NCBI GenBank assembly: GCA_964509685.1
Contig: CAZDYQ010000011.1
Location: 1-51,174, forward strand
Source: JAMLIN01 sp964509685
GTDB taxonomy: Bacteria > Pseudomonadota > Gammaproteobacteria > Burkholderiales > Burkholderiaceae_E
Reading direction: 5' to 3'
DNA length: 51,174 nucleotides
Positions 1-7,486 of this stretch are shown piece after piece. Both the position numbers and the translations under genes were made by a program. The notes beneath the pieces are model-generated. The model worked only from the letters and a program-made list of their open reading frames with translations. It was not told the origin of the DNA and made no database searches. Numbering within the stretch: the stretch's first letter is position 1; every line of letters starts with the position of its first letter.

Positions 1-2
1 GC

Positions 3-281
3 GGCACCGGCCGGGCGCAGCCGTTCAACGACATCGCGCGCACCGTGGTCGCCACCCTGCGGGAGTTGCGCGGCGAGCCGCCGCTCGACCTGGCGGGCAT
101 GGTGGCGGCCGGCCTGATCGAGTACATCGATTTCCCCGATGCGCTCAAGGGCAAGTACCAGAGCTTCACGCGCTGCGACCTGACGCGGCTGCGCGCCGCC
201 GGCTACACCGCGAGCTTCGCCACGGTCGAGGAGGGCGTGTCGCGCTACGTCCGCTGGCTCTCGGCCAATCCGCAGGGCTGA
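3..281 (+). CDS. hldD: ADP-L-glycero-D-manno-heptose 6-epimerase, C-terminal part (gene cut by window edge)
   Basis: The reading frame is open from the first bases, so the start lies to the left of the window. The 92 visible residues match the C-terminal end of HldD/RfaD: a GTGRAQPFND stretch, then IEYIDFPDALKGKYQSFT, which is the conserved substrate-binding tail, then a DLTRLRAAGY segment and a final helix ending at 281. The enzyme is an NAD(P)-dependent short-chain dehydrogenase-type epimerase. It makes ADP-L-glycero-D-manno-heptose for the LPS inner core in the cytoplasm, so the organism has heptose-containing LPS. The following gene, comEA, is a common neighbour in Burkholderiales. Confidence is high for the family; the N-terminal NAD-binding half is not in the window. 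Confidence 0.9.
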   Translation, partial: GTGRAQPFNDIARTVVATLRELRGEPPLDLAGMVAAGLIEYIDFPDALKGKYQSFTRCDLTRLRAAGYTASFATVEEGVSRYVRWLSANPQG

Positions 282-360
282 TCCTTCCGGTCGATGTCGG
301 TGCCCGCGCCGGCGGGCATAGTGGCGGGCAGGGGGCGTGCCCCGCAGCCAGGAAGCCGCC

Positions 361-780
361 ATGCCGTTGCCCGCGCTCGTCGCGATCCTGCTCCGCCTGC
401 TATTCATCCTCGGTGCCGGCCTGCCGGCATCCGCGCCGGCCGTGGACGCGAACACGGCCTCCCGGGCCGAGCTCGAATCGGTACGCGGCATCGGGCCTGC
501 CATCGCCGCGCGCATCGTGGCCGAGCGCGAGCGGGGCCCCTTCGTCGATCTCGAGGACCTGCGCGATCGCGTCCGGGGTGTCGGTGCCGCGACCCTGCGC
601 CGCATGGTCGAGTCCGGGCTCGAGGTGGGCAGGCCACCCGGCATGGCGGGCGGCCCTCCGGATGGCCGGACGGCCGGCGCCGCACCGGACGTGCGCCGCG
701 CGAGGGGCTGGGTGAGGGAGCTTCCGGCGGCTTCCGCTCAGCCGCGACGGCCGAGCTCGCCGGGCATGACGGGCTGGTAG
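361..780 (+). CDS. comEA: ComEA-type helix-hairpin-helix DNA-binding protein
   Basis: 139 residues. A hydrophobic N-terminus (about residues 4-25, ending ASAPA) looks like a Sec signal peptide. Then comes a ComEA helix-hairpin-helix module: VDANTASRAELESVRGIGP followed by IAARIVAERERGPF and a second hairpin GVGAATLRRM. In competence systems ComEA binds incoming double-stranded DNA in the periplasm. A Gly/Pro/Arg-rich tail of about 50 residues follows the module and is longer than in minimal ComEA proteins. The ATG at 361 is preferred over an in-frame start at 337 because it puts the hydrophobic segment at the N-terminus. The last 43 bases overlap the end of the opposing FecR-domain gene, so part of the tail is encoded antisense to that gene. 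Confidence 0.82.
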   Translation: MPLPALVAILLRLLFILGAGLPASAPAVDANTASRAELESVRGIGPAIAARIVAERERGPFVDLEDLRDRVRGVGAATLRRMVESGLEVGRPPGMAGGPPDGRTAGAAPDVRRARGWVRELPAASAQPRRPSSPGMTGW

Positions 781-1490
781 TGATCCTCGAGGGCCGAGGG
801 GCGCTTCGGCGCCCTGGGCGGTCGCGGTATCTGCGGCCCGGCGGGCGGCGTGCCCGCCTCGCCCATCGGGATGCCGTCGCGGCCGGCGAGGCGCAGGGTC
901 TGGCCCTGGGGCACCTCGATCGTGCCGTAGGCGCTCGTCACGGCCACCCGCCCTTCATGGACCGACACGCGCAGGCGCTCCCCGGGCAGGGCACCGTCGT
1001 CGCAGCCGGCCGATGGCATGCAGAGCGAATGCTCGACGGTGAAGTCCGTTCCCCGGATGCCCATCACGGCCGTGGGCGTGGTGAGCCTGAAGTCCTCGTG
1101 GCGAACCTTGCCGATCGCGCCCGTCACGGTGCGCACCAGTCCGCGGGCGAGCGTGTAGAAGGAGCGTTGCGAATCCGTGCCGAGGCGGTACTCGTCCACC
1201 TGGAACTCGCTTTCGGGCCCGATCGACAGGGCCGTGCCGTCGCGCATGCGAAGCTCCAGGCGTGCCCCTGGACCCGTCCTGAAGCGGTCGCCCGCATGGA
1301 CCGCGCTGCCGGGCCTCACGGGCGAGTTCAGCTGCTGCGGGCGCAGGCGCATGGTCGGTCCGTCGGCCGACACGACCTCGCCCGCGAGCTCCGCGGCGAG
1401 CGTCCCGCAGGCGAGCAGCAGCCCGGCCAGCACGATGCCGGCGCGGGCAAGGGTTCCGGCGCGAGGCCGCCTCGAAGCAAGGTTCGCCAT
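738..1490 (-). CDS. FecR-domain periplasmic protein
   Basis: 250 residues from the ATG at 1490; an upstream in-frame start at 1523 would add 11 residues before the signal peptide. The N-terminus (about residues 1-33) is Arg-rich, then hydrophobic, ending GTLAAELAG: a likely signal peptide. The body is a FecR domain (PF04773): a threshold region DRFRTGPGARLELRMRDGTALSIGPES, then FQVDEYRL, then RTVTGAIGKVRHEDFRLTTPTAVMGIRGTDFTVE, the conserved core. Two Cys residues flank a short loop (LCMPSAGCDD) and could form a disulfide. FecR domains occur in sigma regulators but also in stand-alone periplasmic proteins; with no transmembrane anchor and no adjacent sigma gene this is the stand-alone type. 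Its role is unknown. It is divergent from ubiA. Confidence 0.8.
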   Translation of the reverse strand: MANLASRRPRAGTLARAGIVLAGLLLACGTLAAELAGEVVSADGPTMRLRPQQLNSPVRPGSAVHAGDRFRTGPGARLELRMRDGTALSIGPESEFQVDEYRLGTDSQRSFYTLARGLVRTVTGAIGKVRHEDFRLTTPTAVMGIRGTDFTVEHSLCMPSAGCDDGALPGERLRVSVHEGRVAVTSAYGTIEVPQGQTLRLAGRDGIPMGEAGTPPAGPQIPRPPRAPKRPSALEDHYQPVMPGELGRRG

Positions 1491-1597
1491 GATCCGTTCT
1501 TGCGGCAGCGACGGCCGGAACATGAGGCCCGGCGTCCCGCTTGCCGATGGAAGGCGATTTTTTCCGCACCGGCGGCTCCGGTAACATCGGTAGGCCC

Positions 1598-2473
1598 ATG
1601 ACGACCACGCTTTCCAACCGGCTGGTCTCGTACGCGCTGCTGGTTCGCCTGCACCGGCCGATCGGGACCCTGCTGCTGCTTTGGCCCACGTTGTGGGCGC
1701 TGTTCATCGCCGCCGACGGCGCCCCCGAGCCCTACATGCTGTTCGCGTTCTGCCTCGGCACGCTGCTGATGCGCTCGGCGGGTTGCGCGATCAACGACTT
1801 CGCCGACCGGGACTTCGACCGCCATGTGAAGCGCACCCGCGACCGCCCGGTGACGACGGGCCGCATCCGGCCCTGGGAGGCCGTCGCGGTGGCCGCCGCC
1901 CTGGCGCTGGCGGCGCTGGCGCTCATCATTCCCTTCAATGCGCTCACCTGGAAACTGGCCTTCGTCGCCGCCTTCGTGGCGGCCACCTATCCGTTCACCA
2001 AGCGCTTCTTCCCATTGCCCCAGGCCTACCTGGGCATCGCCTTCGGATTCGGGATCCCCATGGCGTTCGCCGCGGTGCTGGGCTACCTCCCGGTCGAGGC
2101 CTGGCTCATGCTGCTCGCCAATGTCTTCTGGGCCATCGCCTACGACACCGAGTACGCCATGGTGGATCGCGACGACGACATCCACCTCGGGCTGCGCAGC
2201 TCGGCGCTGACCTTCGGGCGCTTCGATGTCGCCGCCGTCATGGCCTGCTACGCGATGACGCTCGGCCTGCTCGGCCTCGTGGGGGCGCGGCTCGGTTTCG
2301 GCTGGCCCTATGCCGCCGGGCTGCTGGTGGCCGCGCTGATGGCCGTCCACCACTTCTTCCTGATCCGCGGGCGCGAGCGGGAAGGCTGTTTCCGCGCCTT
2401 CAACCTCAACAACTGGCTCGGGGCCGCGATCATGGTCGGGCTCCTGGCGGAGTACGCCCTGCGCGACCCCTGA
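1598..2473 (+). CDS. ubiA: 4-hydroxybenzoate polyprenyltransferase
   Basis: 291 residues and strongly hydrophobic, with about eight to nine membrane segments. UbiA joins the polyprenyl side chain to 4-hydroxybenzoate at the inner membrane, the first membrane step of ubiquinone synthesis. Both Mg-diphosphate-binding motifs are present: N66-D67-x2-D70-x3-D74 (NDFADRDFD) and a second Asp-rich site at about 183-194 (DTEYAMVDRDDD). Length and motifs match the bacterial family (about 290 residues). The ATG at 1598 starts the conserved N-terminal helix (LVRLHRPIGTLLLLWP); an in-frame ATG at 1541 would add 19 non-conserved residues. The gene is monocistronic by position, divergent from the FecR gene and convergent with proC. 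Confidence 0.94.
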   Translation: MTTTLSNRLVSYALLVRLHRPIGTLLLLWPTLWALFIAADGAPEPYMLFAFCLGTLLMRSAGCAINDFADRDFDRHVKRTRDRPVTTGRIRPWEAVAVAAALALAALALIIPFNALTWKLAFVAAFVAATYPFTKRFFPLPQAYLGIAFGFGIPMAFAAVLGYLPVEAWLMLLANVFWAIAYDTEYAMVDRDDDIHLGLRSSALTFGRFDVAAVMACYAMTLGLLGLVGARLGFGWPYAAGLLVAALMAVHHFFLIRGREREGCFRAFNLNNWLGAAIMVGLLAEYALRDP

Positions 2474-2533
2474 CCGGCGGCGTGCGCTCCCGGCGCGCCG
2501 TGTGCAGCCGGGCCACCCCGGCGGTCGGCCCCC

Positions 2534-3343
2534 TCAGCCCGCCCCGAACTCGTCGCCGAGTTCCTTGCTGCGCCTGCAGGCCGCGGCGACACCGCGCTCG
2601 ATGCTGTCGGCGAGCGGTCCTTCGCCCAGGACGGCCAGCGCGGCCGCCGTGGTCCCGCCCTTCGACGTGACGCGTTCGCGCAGGACGGCGAGCGGTTCGT
2701 CCGAGCGAAACGCCAGCTCGGCCGCGCCGCGGAAGGTGGCCAGCGTGAGCGTGCGCGCCTGCGCCTCCGAGAGGCCGACGAGACGACCGGCGCGCTGGAG
2801 CTGCTCCATGAAGTAGAAGACGTAGGCGGGGCCGCTGCCGCTCACCGCGGTCACGGCATCCAGCAGGGATTCGTCGTCCACCCAGACCACTTCGCCCACC
2901 GCGGCGACGACCTCCTGGGCGGCCCGCCGGTCCGCCTCGGCCAGTCCCGGCATGGCCGCCAGGCCAGTCACCCCCATGCCGATGAGCGCCGGCGTGTTGG
3001 GCATGGCGCGCACGATCCTTCGGTGGCCGCCCAGCCAGCGCGAGAGGTCGACGGCCCGGATGCCGGCCGCGACGCTGATGAGCAGCCGGCCTTCGATGCG
3101 CGAGGCGAGCGGTCGCACCACCTCGGCCGCGTTCTGGGGCTTCACGGCGAGCACGTAGGCATCGCAGTCGCCGGCTTCGTCGATGCCCGCATGGCAGGCG
3201 ATCCCGAACTGCGCCGCGACGCGCTCGCGTTGCGCGTCGGAAGGATCGACCGCCTGGATCGACCCCGCGTCGCGGCCATTGGCGAGCAGGCCGCCGACCA
3301 GCGCGCTCGCCATGTTGCCCGCGCCTATGAACGTGATTCGCAT
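2534..3343 (-). CDS. proC: Pyrroline-5-carboxylate reductase
   Basis: 269 residues. The enzyme reduces 1-pyrroline-5-carboxylate to proline with NAD(P)H in the cytoplasm, the last step of proline synthesis. The N-terminus has the dinucleotide-binding fingerprint ITFIGAGNMASAL. The C-terminal dimerisation half carries AVSGSGPAYVFYFMEQL and the family signature around VTSKGGTTAAALAVL. A purine-rich ribosome binding site (GAGGGAAAC) precedes the ATG at 3343. It lies 42 bases behind murJ on the same strand, so the two are probably co-transcribed. In many gammaproteobacteria proC sits next to yggS and pilT; here those genes are about 2 kb away. proA of the same pathway is at 10.9-12.2 kb. Confidence 0.95.
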   Translation of the reverse strand: MRITFIGAGNMASALVGGLLANGRDAGSIQAVDPSDAQRERVAAQFGIACHAGIDEAGDCDAYVLAVKPQNAAEVVRPLASRIEGRLLISVAAGIRAVDLSRWLGGHRRIVRAMPNTPALIGMGVTGLAAMPGLAEADRRAAQEVVAAVGEVVWVDDESLLDAVTAVSGSGPAYVFYFMEQLQRAGRLVGLSEAQARTLTLATFRGAAELAFRSDEPLAVLRERVTSKGGTTAAALAVLGEGPLADSIERGVAAACRRSKELGDEFGAG

Positions 3344-3385
3344 GGTGTTTCCCTCATGTGTGTATCCGCATCCGGCCGGTTGGGC

Positions 3386-4951
3386 TCAGCCGTCCTCGCG
3401 ACGCAGGAACTGTCGTGGCCGGATGCCGACGGCAAGCAGCGCGACCAGGTAGACCGCCGCGCCGGCGGCCACCAGGCCGAGCACCAGGCCGACCCGCAGG
3501 AACGGCGTCGCCTGCAGCGCGATCCAGTCGAAGCGCGGCTCGGCCCACAGCAGCAGCGCCGACATGGCGCCCGATGCCAGCCCGACCTGCAGGGCGAAGC
3601 GCAGCCAGCCGGGCCGGGGCGTATAGCTGCGGCGCCGCCGAAGCCCCGCGAGCAGCAGGAGTGCATTCAGGCTCGCGCCGATGGAGATGGACAGCGCCAG
3701 GCCCGCGTGCGCGAACAGGGGTACGAAGACGATGTTCATCATCTGGGTCAGCACCAGCACGGACACCGCGATCTTGACGGGCGTGCGCACGTCGAGCTGG
3801 GCGTAGAAGCCCGGGGCGAGCACCTTCACCGCGATCAGGCCGAGCAGGCCGACCGAGTAGCCGAGCACCGCCCGCCGCGTCATCTCCACGTCGTCGGCCG
3901 TGAAGCGGCCGTAGTGGAAGAGCAGGGCGGTGAGCGGCTCGGCGAGGGCGGCCAGGCCGATCATGCAGGGGACCGCGAGCAGCACGGACAGCCGGAGGCC
4001 CCAGTCCAGCATGTCGTTGTAGCGCTCCGTGGCCTGCTCGGCCCTCGCCTTGGACAGGCTGGGAAGCAGGACGGTGCCGAGGGCGACGCCCAGGAGCGCG
4101 GTCGGGAACTCCATCAGGCGGTCGCCGAACGAGACCCAGGAAACGCTGCCTTCGGCAAGCAGCGACGCGATGTGGGTATTGATGATCAGGCTGAGCTGGG
4201 CGACCGAGACGGCAAGCACCGCCGGCGCCATGAGCTTGAGGATCCGGCGGGTATCCGGGTCGGCGAAGGCGGCGCGCAGGCCCAGGCCGATCCGCGGCAG
4301 CACGCCGATCCGGCGCAGGGCCGGGACCTGGATCGCGAGCTGCGCGATGCCGCCCAGCACCACGCCGGCCGCCAGCGCGTAGATGGGCGGATCGAACCAG
4401 GGGGTGAGCAGCAGGGCGGCGCCGATGAAGCTCAGGTTGAGCAGCACCGGGGCGAATGCCGGCACCATGAAGCGGCGCCAGGTATTGAGGATGCCCGCGG
4501 CGAGGGCCACCATCGACACGAACAGGATGTAGGGGAACATCCAGCGCGTGAGGTTGGTGGCCACCTGGAACGTGTCCGGGTCGCGGGCGAGGCCCGAGGC
4601 CATCAGCCAGACGAGGCCGGGGGCGGCGAGGGCGCCCAGGATGGAAACGAGGAGGACGGTCCAGAACAGGCCCGTCGCCACCCGGTCGACGAGGGTCTGG
4701 AGCCGGGCGGGATCGCCCTCGCGCTCGGAGCGCTCGCGGACGTCGGCGAGGATGGGCACGAAGGCCTGGGAGAAGGCGCCCTCGGCGAACAGCCGCCGCA
4801 GCAGGTTGGGCAGGCGGAAGGCCACGAAGAAGGCGTCGGTATGGGCGGACGCCCCGAAGATCGCGGCGATGAGGTTTTCCCGGACCAGGCCGGTGATCCG
4901 CGACAGCAGGGTCAGGCCGCTGACCGTTGCCGCCGCCCTGAGAAGATTCAT
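3386..4951 (-). CDS. murJ: Lipid II flippase MurJ
   Basis: 521 residues with about 13-14 hydrophobic segments, the size expected for MurJ/MviN. It flips lipid II across the inner membrane for peptidoglycan synthesis. The N-terminus, MNLLRAAATVSGLTLLSRITGLVRE, is the conserved first helix, followed by the FGASAHTDAFFVAFRLPNLLRRLFAEGAFSQAFVP block that marks the family. The ATG at 4951 has a strong ribosome binding site (CCGGAGGCGC) just upstream. It is divergent from rpsT, as in many betaproteobacteria. The gene pair murJ-proC appears to form one unit. Confidence 0.95.
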   Translation of the reverse strand: MNLLRAAATVSGLTLLSRITGLVRENLIAAIFGASAHTDAFFVAFRLPNLLRRLFAEGAFSQAFVPILADVRERSEREGDPARLQTLVDRVATGLFWTVLLVSILGALAAPGLVWLMASGLARDPDTFQVATNLTRWMFPYILFVSMVALAAGILNTWRRFMVPAFAPVLLNLSFIGAALLLTPWFDPPIYALAAGVVLGGIAQLAIQVPALRRIGVLPRIGLGLRAAFADPDTRRILKLMAPAVLAVSVAQLSLIINTHIASLLAEGSVSWVSFGDRLMEFPTALLGVALGTVLLPSLSKARAEQATERYNDMLDWGLRLSVLLAVPCMIGLAALAEPLTALLFHYGRFTADDVEMTRRAVLGYSVGLLGLIAVKVLAPGFYAQLDVRTPVKIAVSVLVLTQMMNIVFVPLFAHAGLALSISIGASLNALLLLAGLRRRRSYTPRPGWLRFALQVGLASGAMSALLLWAEPRFDWIALQATPFLRVGLVLGLVAAGAAVYLVALLAVGIRPRQFLRREDG

Positions 4952-4971
4952 TGCGCCTCCGGCGCCATGGA

Positions 4972-5001
4972 TTGCGAGATCGGCGGCAAACTGGCTATAA
5001 T
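4972..5001 (+). promoter_or_regulatory. Sigma-70-type promoter of rpsT
   Basis: TTGCGA at 4972-4977, an 18-base spacer, and a perfect TATAAT at 4996-5001. Predicted transcription start is near 5008, giving a leader of about 63 bases before the rpsT ATG. It is one of the few AT-rich stretches in this region. The match to consensus is seen; activity is inferred. Confidence 0.72.
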
Positions 5002-5070
5002 GACGGGCTTCACGTAATTCTATCTTGCCCGGCTGGTCCGGGCACGGTCCACGGACTGCACGGAAAGTAC

Positions 5071-5340
5071 ATGGCCAACATCGCATCGTCTCGCAAGCGC
5101 GCCCGCCAGGCGGTCGCCCGCAACAAGAGCAACTCGAGCCAGCGCTCGGCGCTTCGCACCGCCATCAAGGCGGTCCGCAAGGCCGTCGCCGCGGGCGACA
5201 AGGCCGGGGCCACCGAGACGCTCCGCCGGTCCCAGGCGATCATCGACCGCATCGCCGACAAGAACCTGATCCACAAGAACGCCGCGGCGCGCTACAAGAG
5301 CCGCCTGTCGGCCGCCATCAAGGCGATGCCGGCCTCCTGA
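5071..5340 (+). CDS. rpsT: 30S ribosomal protein S20
   Basis: 89 residues, the normal S20 length. It is a Lys/Arg/Ala-rich helical protein that binds 16S rRNA early in 30S assembly. The start MANIASSRKRARQAVARNK and the segment IIDRIADKNLIHKNAAARYKSRL are the typical N- and C-terminal signatures. The ATG at 5071 is fixed by this conserved N-terminus. It stands alone, with its own promoter upstream and an intrinsic terminator 60 bases after the stop. In other bacteria S20 represses its own translation; nothing in the leader here proves or excludes that. Confidence 0.96.
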   Translation: MANIASSRKRARQAVARNKSNSSQRSALRTAIKAVRKAVAAGDKAGATETLRRSQAIIDRIADKNLIHKNAAARYKSRLSAAIKAMPAS

Positions 5341-5398
5341 GGCCGCGTCTCGGGGCGTCCCGGCGGGATTTCCGCCGACCGCCCGGTCTGGCGTCTCC

Positions 5399-5433
5399 AG
5401 CGAAGGGCACCCTCGGGGTGCCCTTTCGCTTTT
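5399..5433 (+). terminator. Rho-independent terminator of rpsT
   Basis: An inverted repeat with arms AGCGAAGGGCACCC and GGGTGCCCTTTCGCT pairs with a single-base bulge and a short loop, and ends in TTTT at 5430-5433. It is well placed, about 60 bases after the rpsT stop, and also lies just beyond the stop of the opposing yggS gene, so it may serve both directions. Confidence 0.8.
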
Positions 5434-5470
5434 GGCCATCGGCCGATCCGGCCGGGACCTGCGCGCAGGC

Positions 5471-6232
5471 TCACGAATCCGCCCCGTCGCCCTGGCCAGT
5501 CCCGTCGGCGCCCTTGCGGGGACGCTCGCCGAAGAGCGCGGTGCCCACCCGCACGATCGTGGCCCCCTCGGCGATGGCGGCCTCGATGTCCGCGGACATT
5601 CCCATCGACAGGGTGTCGAGTGCCAGGCCCTCGGCGCGCAGGCGCTCGAAGAGCGCCCGCACCGCGGCGAAGGCCTCGCGCTGGGCCTCGAAGTCTTCCC
5701 GTGGGGCCGGAATGGCCATCAGGCCGCGCAGCCGCAGCCGTGGCATCGCGGCGACAGCCCGTGCGAGCGCCGGCAGGTCCTGCGGGGCGCAGCCGCTCTT
5801 GGTGTCCTCGGCATCGATGTTCACCTGCAGGCAGACCGACAGCGGACCGGCATCGGCCGGCCGTTGCTCGGACAGCCGCCTCGCGATGCGCTCGCGGTCC
5901 ACCGAATGGACCCAGTCGAAGTGCTCGGCGATCGCCCGCGTCTTGTTCGACTGGATGGGGCCGATGAAATGCCAGCGCAGCCGCATTCCCGGCGCGAGCG
6001 CCGCGCACCGTTCCTGCTTGGCGAGTGCCTCCTGCAGGTAGTTCTCGCCGAAGTCGTGCTGGCCGGCGGCGGCCAGCGCCAGCAGCCGCTCGGCGGGGAA
6101 GGTCTTGCCCACCGCCAGCAGGCTTGCCGTCGCAGGATCGCGCCCGGCCCGCTCGCACGCCTCGCGAATGCGCCGCCGGACGGCTTCGAGCGACCTTCGG
6201 GCGGATTCTTCCGCGTACGCGCTCCCGTTCAT
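5471..6232 (-). CDS. yggS: YggS-family pyridoxal phosphate homeostasis protein
   Basis: 253 residues. This is the alanine-racemase-fold family (YggS/PLPBP) that binds pyridoxal 5'-phosphate without a known catalytic activity and buffers its cellular level. LLAVGKTFPAERLLALAAAG carries the lysine expected to hold PLP. DFGENYLQEALAK, LRWHFIGPIQSNKTRAI and LDTLSMGMSADIEAAIAEGATIVRVGTALFG are the other conserved blocks. The ATG at 6232 gives the usual N-terminal length; the ribosome binding site is weak. It is divergent from pilT, an arrangement common in Proteobacteria. Confidence 0.93.
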   Translation of the reverse strand: MNGSAYAEESARRSLEAVRRRIREACERAGRDPATASLLAVGKTFPAERLLALAAAGQHDFGENYLQEALAKQERCAALAPGMRLRWHFIGPIQSNKTRAIAEHFDWVHSVDRERIARRLSEQRPADAGPLSVCLQVNIDAEDTKSGCAPQDLPALARAVAAMPRLRLRGLMAIPAPREDFEAQREAFAAVRALFERLRAEGLALDTLSMGMSADIEAAIAEGATIVRVGTALFGERPRKGADGTGQGDGADS

Positions 6233-6346
6233 CGCCGTTGTGTGCCAATGGTCGCCCGGGTGGCCACGCCGCGCCCACGCCGGCCCAGAATCGCCGGCAG
6301 GCCCCCGCGAATGCCCGCGTGGATGCGACCAACAGGGAAGCATGAC

Positions 6347-7390
6347 ATGGATATCGCTGAACTGCTGACGTTTGCCGTCAAGAACAAGGCTTCGGACCTC
6401 CATCTTTCCGCCGGCCTGCCCCCGATGATCCGGGTGCATGGCGACGTGCGTCGTATCAATCTCCCGCCCATGGAGCACCAGGTGGTGCACGGGATGATCT
6501 ACGACATCATGAACGATGCGCAACGCAAGGAGTACGAGGAGAACCTCGAGTGCGACTTCTCCTTCGCGATTCCCGGGCTTGCGCGCTTCCGTGTCAATGC
6601 GTTCGTCCAGCAGCGCGGCGCCGGCGCCGTGATGCGGACCATCCCGTCGAAGATCCTGACGCTCGAGGAACTCAACGCCCCGAAGATCTTCGCCGAGATC
6701 GCCGACCAGCCGCGCGGACTCGTCCTGGTGACCGGCCCGACCGGCTCCGGGAAGTCCACCACGCTGGCGGCGATGATCAACCATATCAACGAGAACACCT
6801 ACGGCCATATCCTGACCGTGGAGGACCCCATCGAGTTCGTCCACGAGTCCAAGCGCTGCCTGATCAACCAGCGCGAGGTGGGGCCGATGACCCTCTCGTT
6901 CAGCAACGCGCTGCGGTCCGCGCTGCGGGAGGACCCCGATGTCATCCTGGTCGGGGAGCTGCGCGACCTCGAGACGATCCGCCTGGCGATGACGGCGGCC
7001 GAGACCGGTCACCTGGTGTTCGGCACGCTGCACACGTCATCCGCGGCCAAGACCATCGACCGGATCGTGGACGTCTTCCCGGCGGCCGAGAAGGAGATGA
7101 TCCGGGCGATGCTCTCGGAGTCGCTGCGCGCGGTCATCTCGCAGACGCTGCTCAAGACGAAGGACGGCAGCGGACGCGTCGCGGCGCACGAGATCATGAT
7201 CGGCACGCCCGCCATCCGGAACCTGATCCGGGAGGCCAAGGTCGCGCAGATGAACGCCGCGATCCAGACCGGGGCGCAGTACGGCATGCAGACGCTGGAC
7301 CAGTGCCTGACGGACCTGGTCCGCAAGAACGTCATCTCCATGTCCGAGGCCCGCTCGGTCGCGGCGGTGAAAGAAAACTTCCCTGGCTGA
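6347..7390 (+). CDS. pilT: Type IV pilus retraction ATPase PilT
   Basis: 347 residues, the standard PilT length. This hexameric cytoplasmic ATPase depolymerises the pilus and so drives twitching and DNA uptake. Visible motifs are the N-terminal ASDLHLSAGLPPMIRVHGD domain, the Walker A box GPTGSGKST at 130-138, the Asp box HILTVEDPIEFVH, the Walker B region DVILVGELRD, the His box GTLHTSSAAKTIDR, and the AIRNLIRE motif needed for retraction. The ATG at 6347 follows AACAGGGAAG. An earlier ATG at 6342 is in another frame. pilU follows 96 bases downstream on the same strand. A perfect hairpin overlaps the stop codon (separate entry). Together with comEA, this suggests type IV pili linked to natural transformation. 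Confidence 0.96.
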   Translation: MDIAELLTFAVKNKASDLHLSAGLPPMIRVHGDVRRINLPPMEHQVVHGMIYDIMNDAQRKEYEENLECDFSFAIPGLARFRVNAFVQQRGAGAVMRTIPSKILTLEELNAPKIFAEIADQPRGLVLVTGPTGSGKSTTLAAMINHINENTYGHILTVEDPIEFVHESKRCLINQREVGPMTLSFSNALRSALREDPDVILVGELRDLETIRLAMTAAETGHLVFGTLHTSSAAKTIDRIVDVFPAAEKEMIRAMLSESLRAVISQTLLKTKDGSGRVAAHEIMIGTPAIRNLIREAKVAQMNAAIQTGAQYGMQTLDQCLTDLVRKNVISMSEARSVAAVKENFPG

Positions 7391-7411
7391 TGCAATCAGC
7401 CAGGGAAGTTT
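7375..7411 (+). terminator. Perfect 16-bp hairpin over the pilT stop codon
   Basis: Arms AAACTTCCCTGGCTGA (7375-7390) and TCAGCCAGGGAAGTTT (7396-7411) pair without a mismatch around a 5-base loop TGCAA. The left arm encodes the last four pilT residues and the stop codon. Only three U follow the stem before CGGC, so it is a weak textbook terminator, but the AAA/TTT flanks make it look like a two-way terminator or a 3'-end stability element. It would partly separate pilT from pilU expression. Confidence 0.6.
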
Positions 7412-7486
7412 CGGCGAAGGCTGACTTGCCTTCCCGGGCTTGACTGAAGCCGCGGCCAGCCGGGGACATCTCCAGGGACGAGCGCA

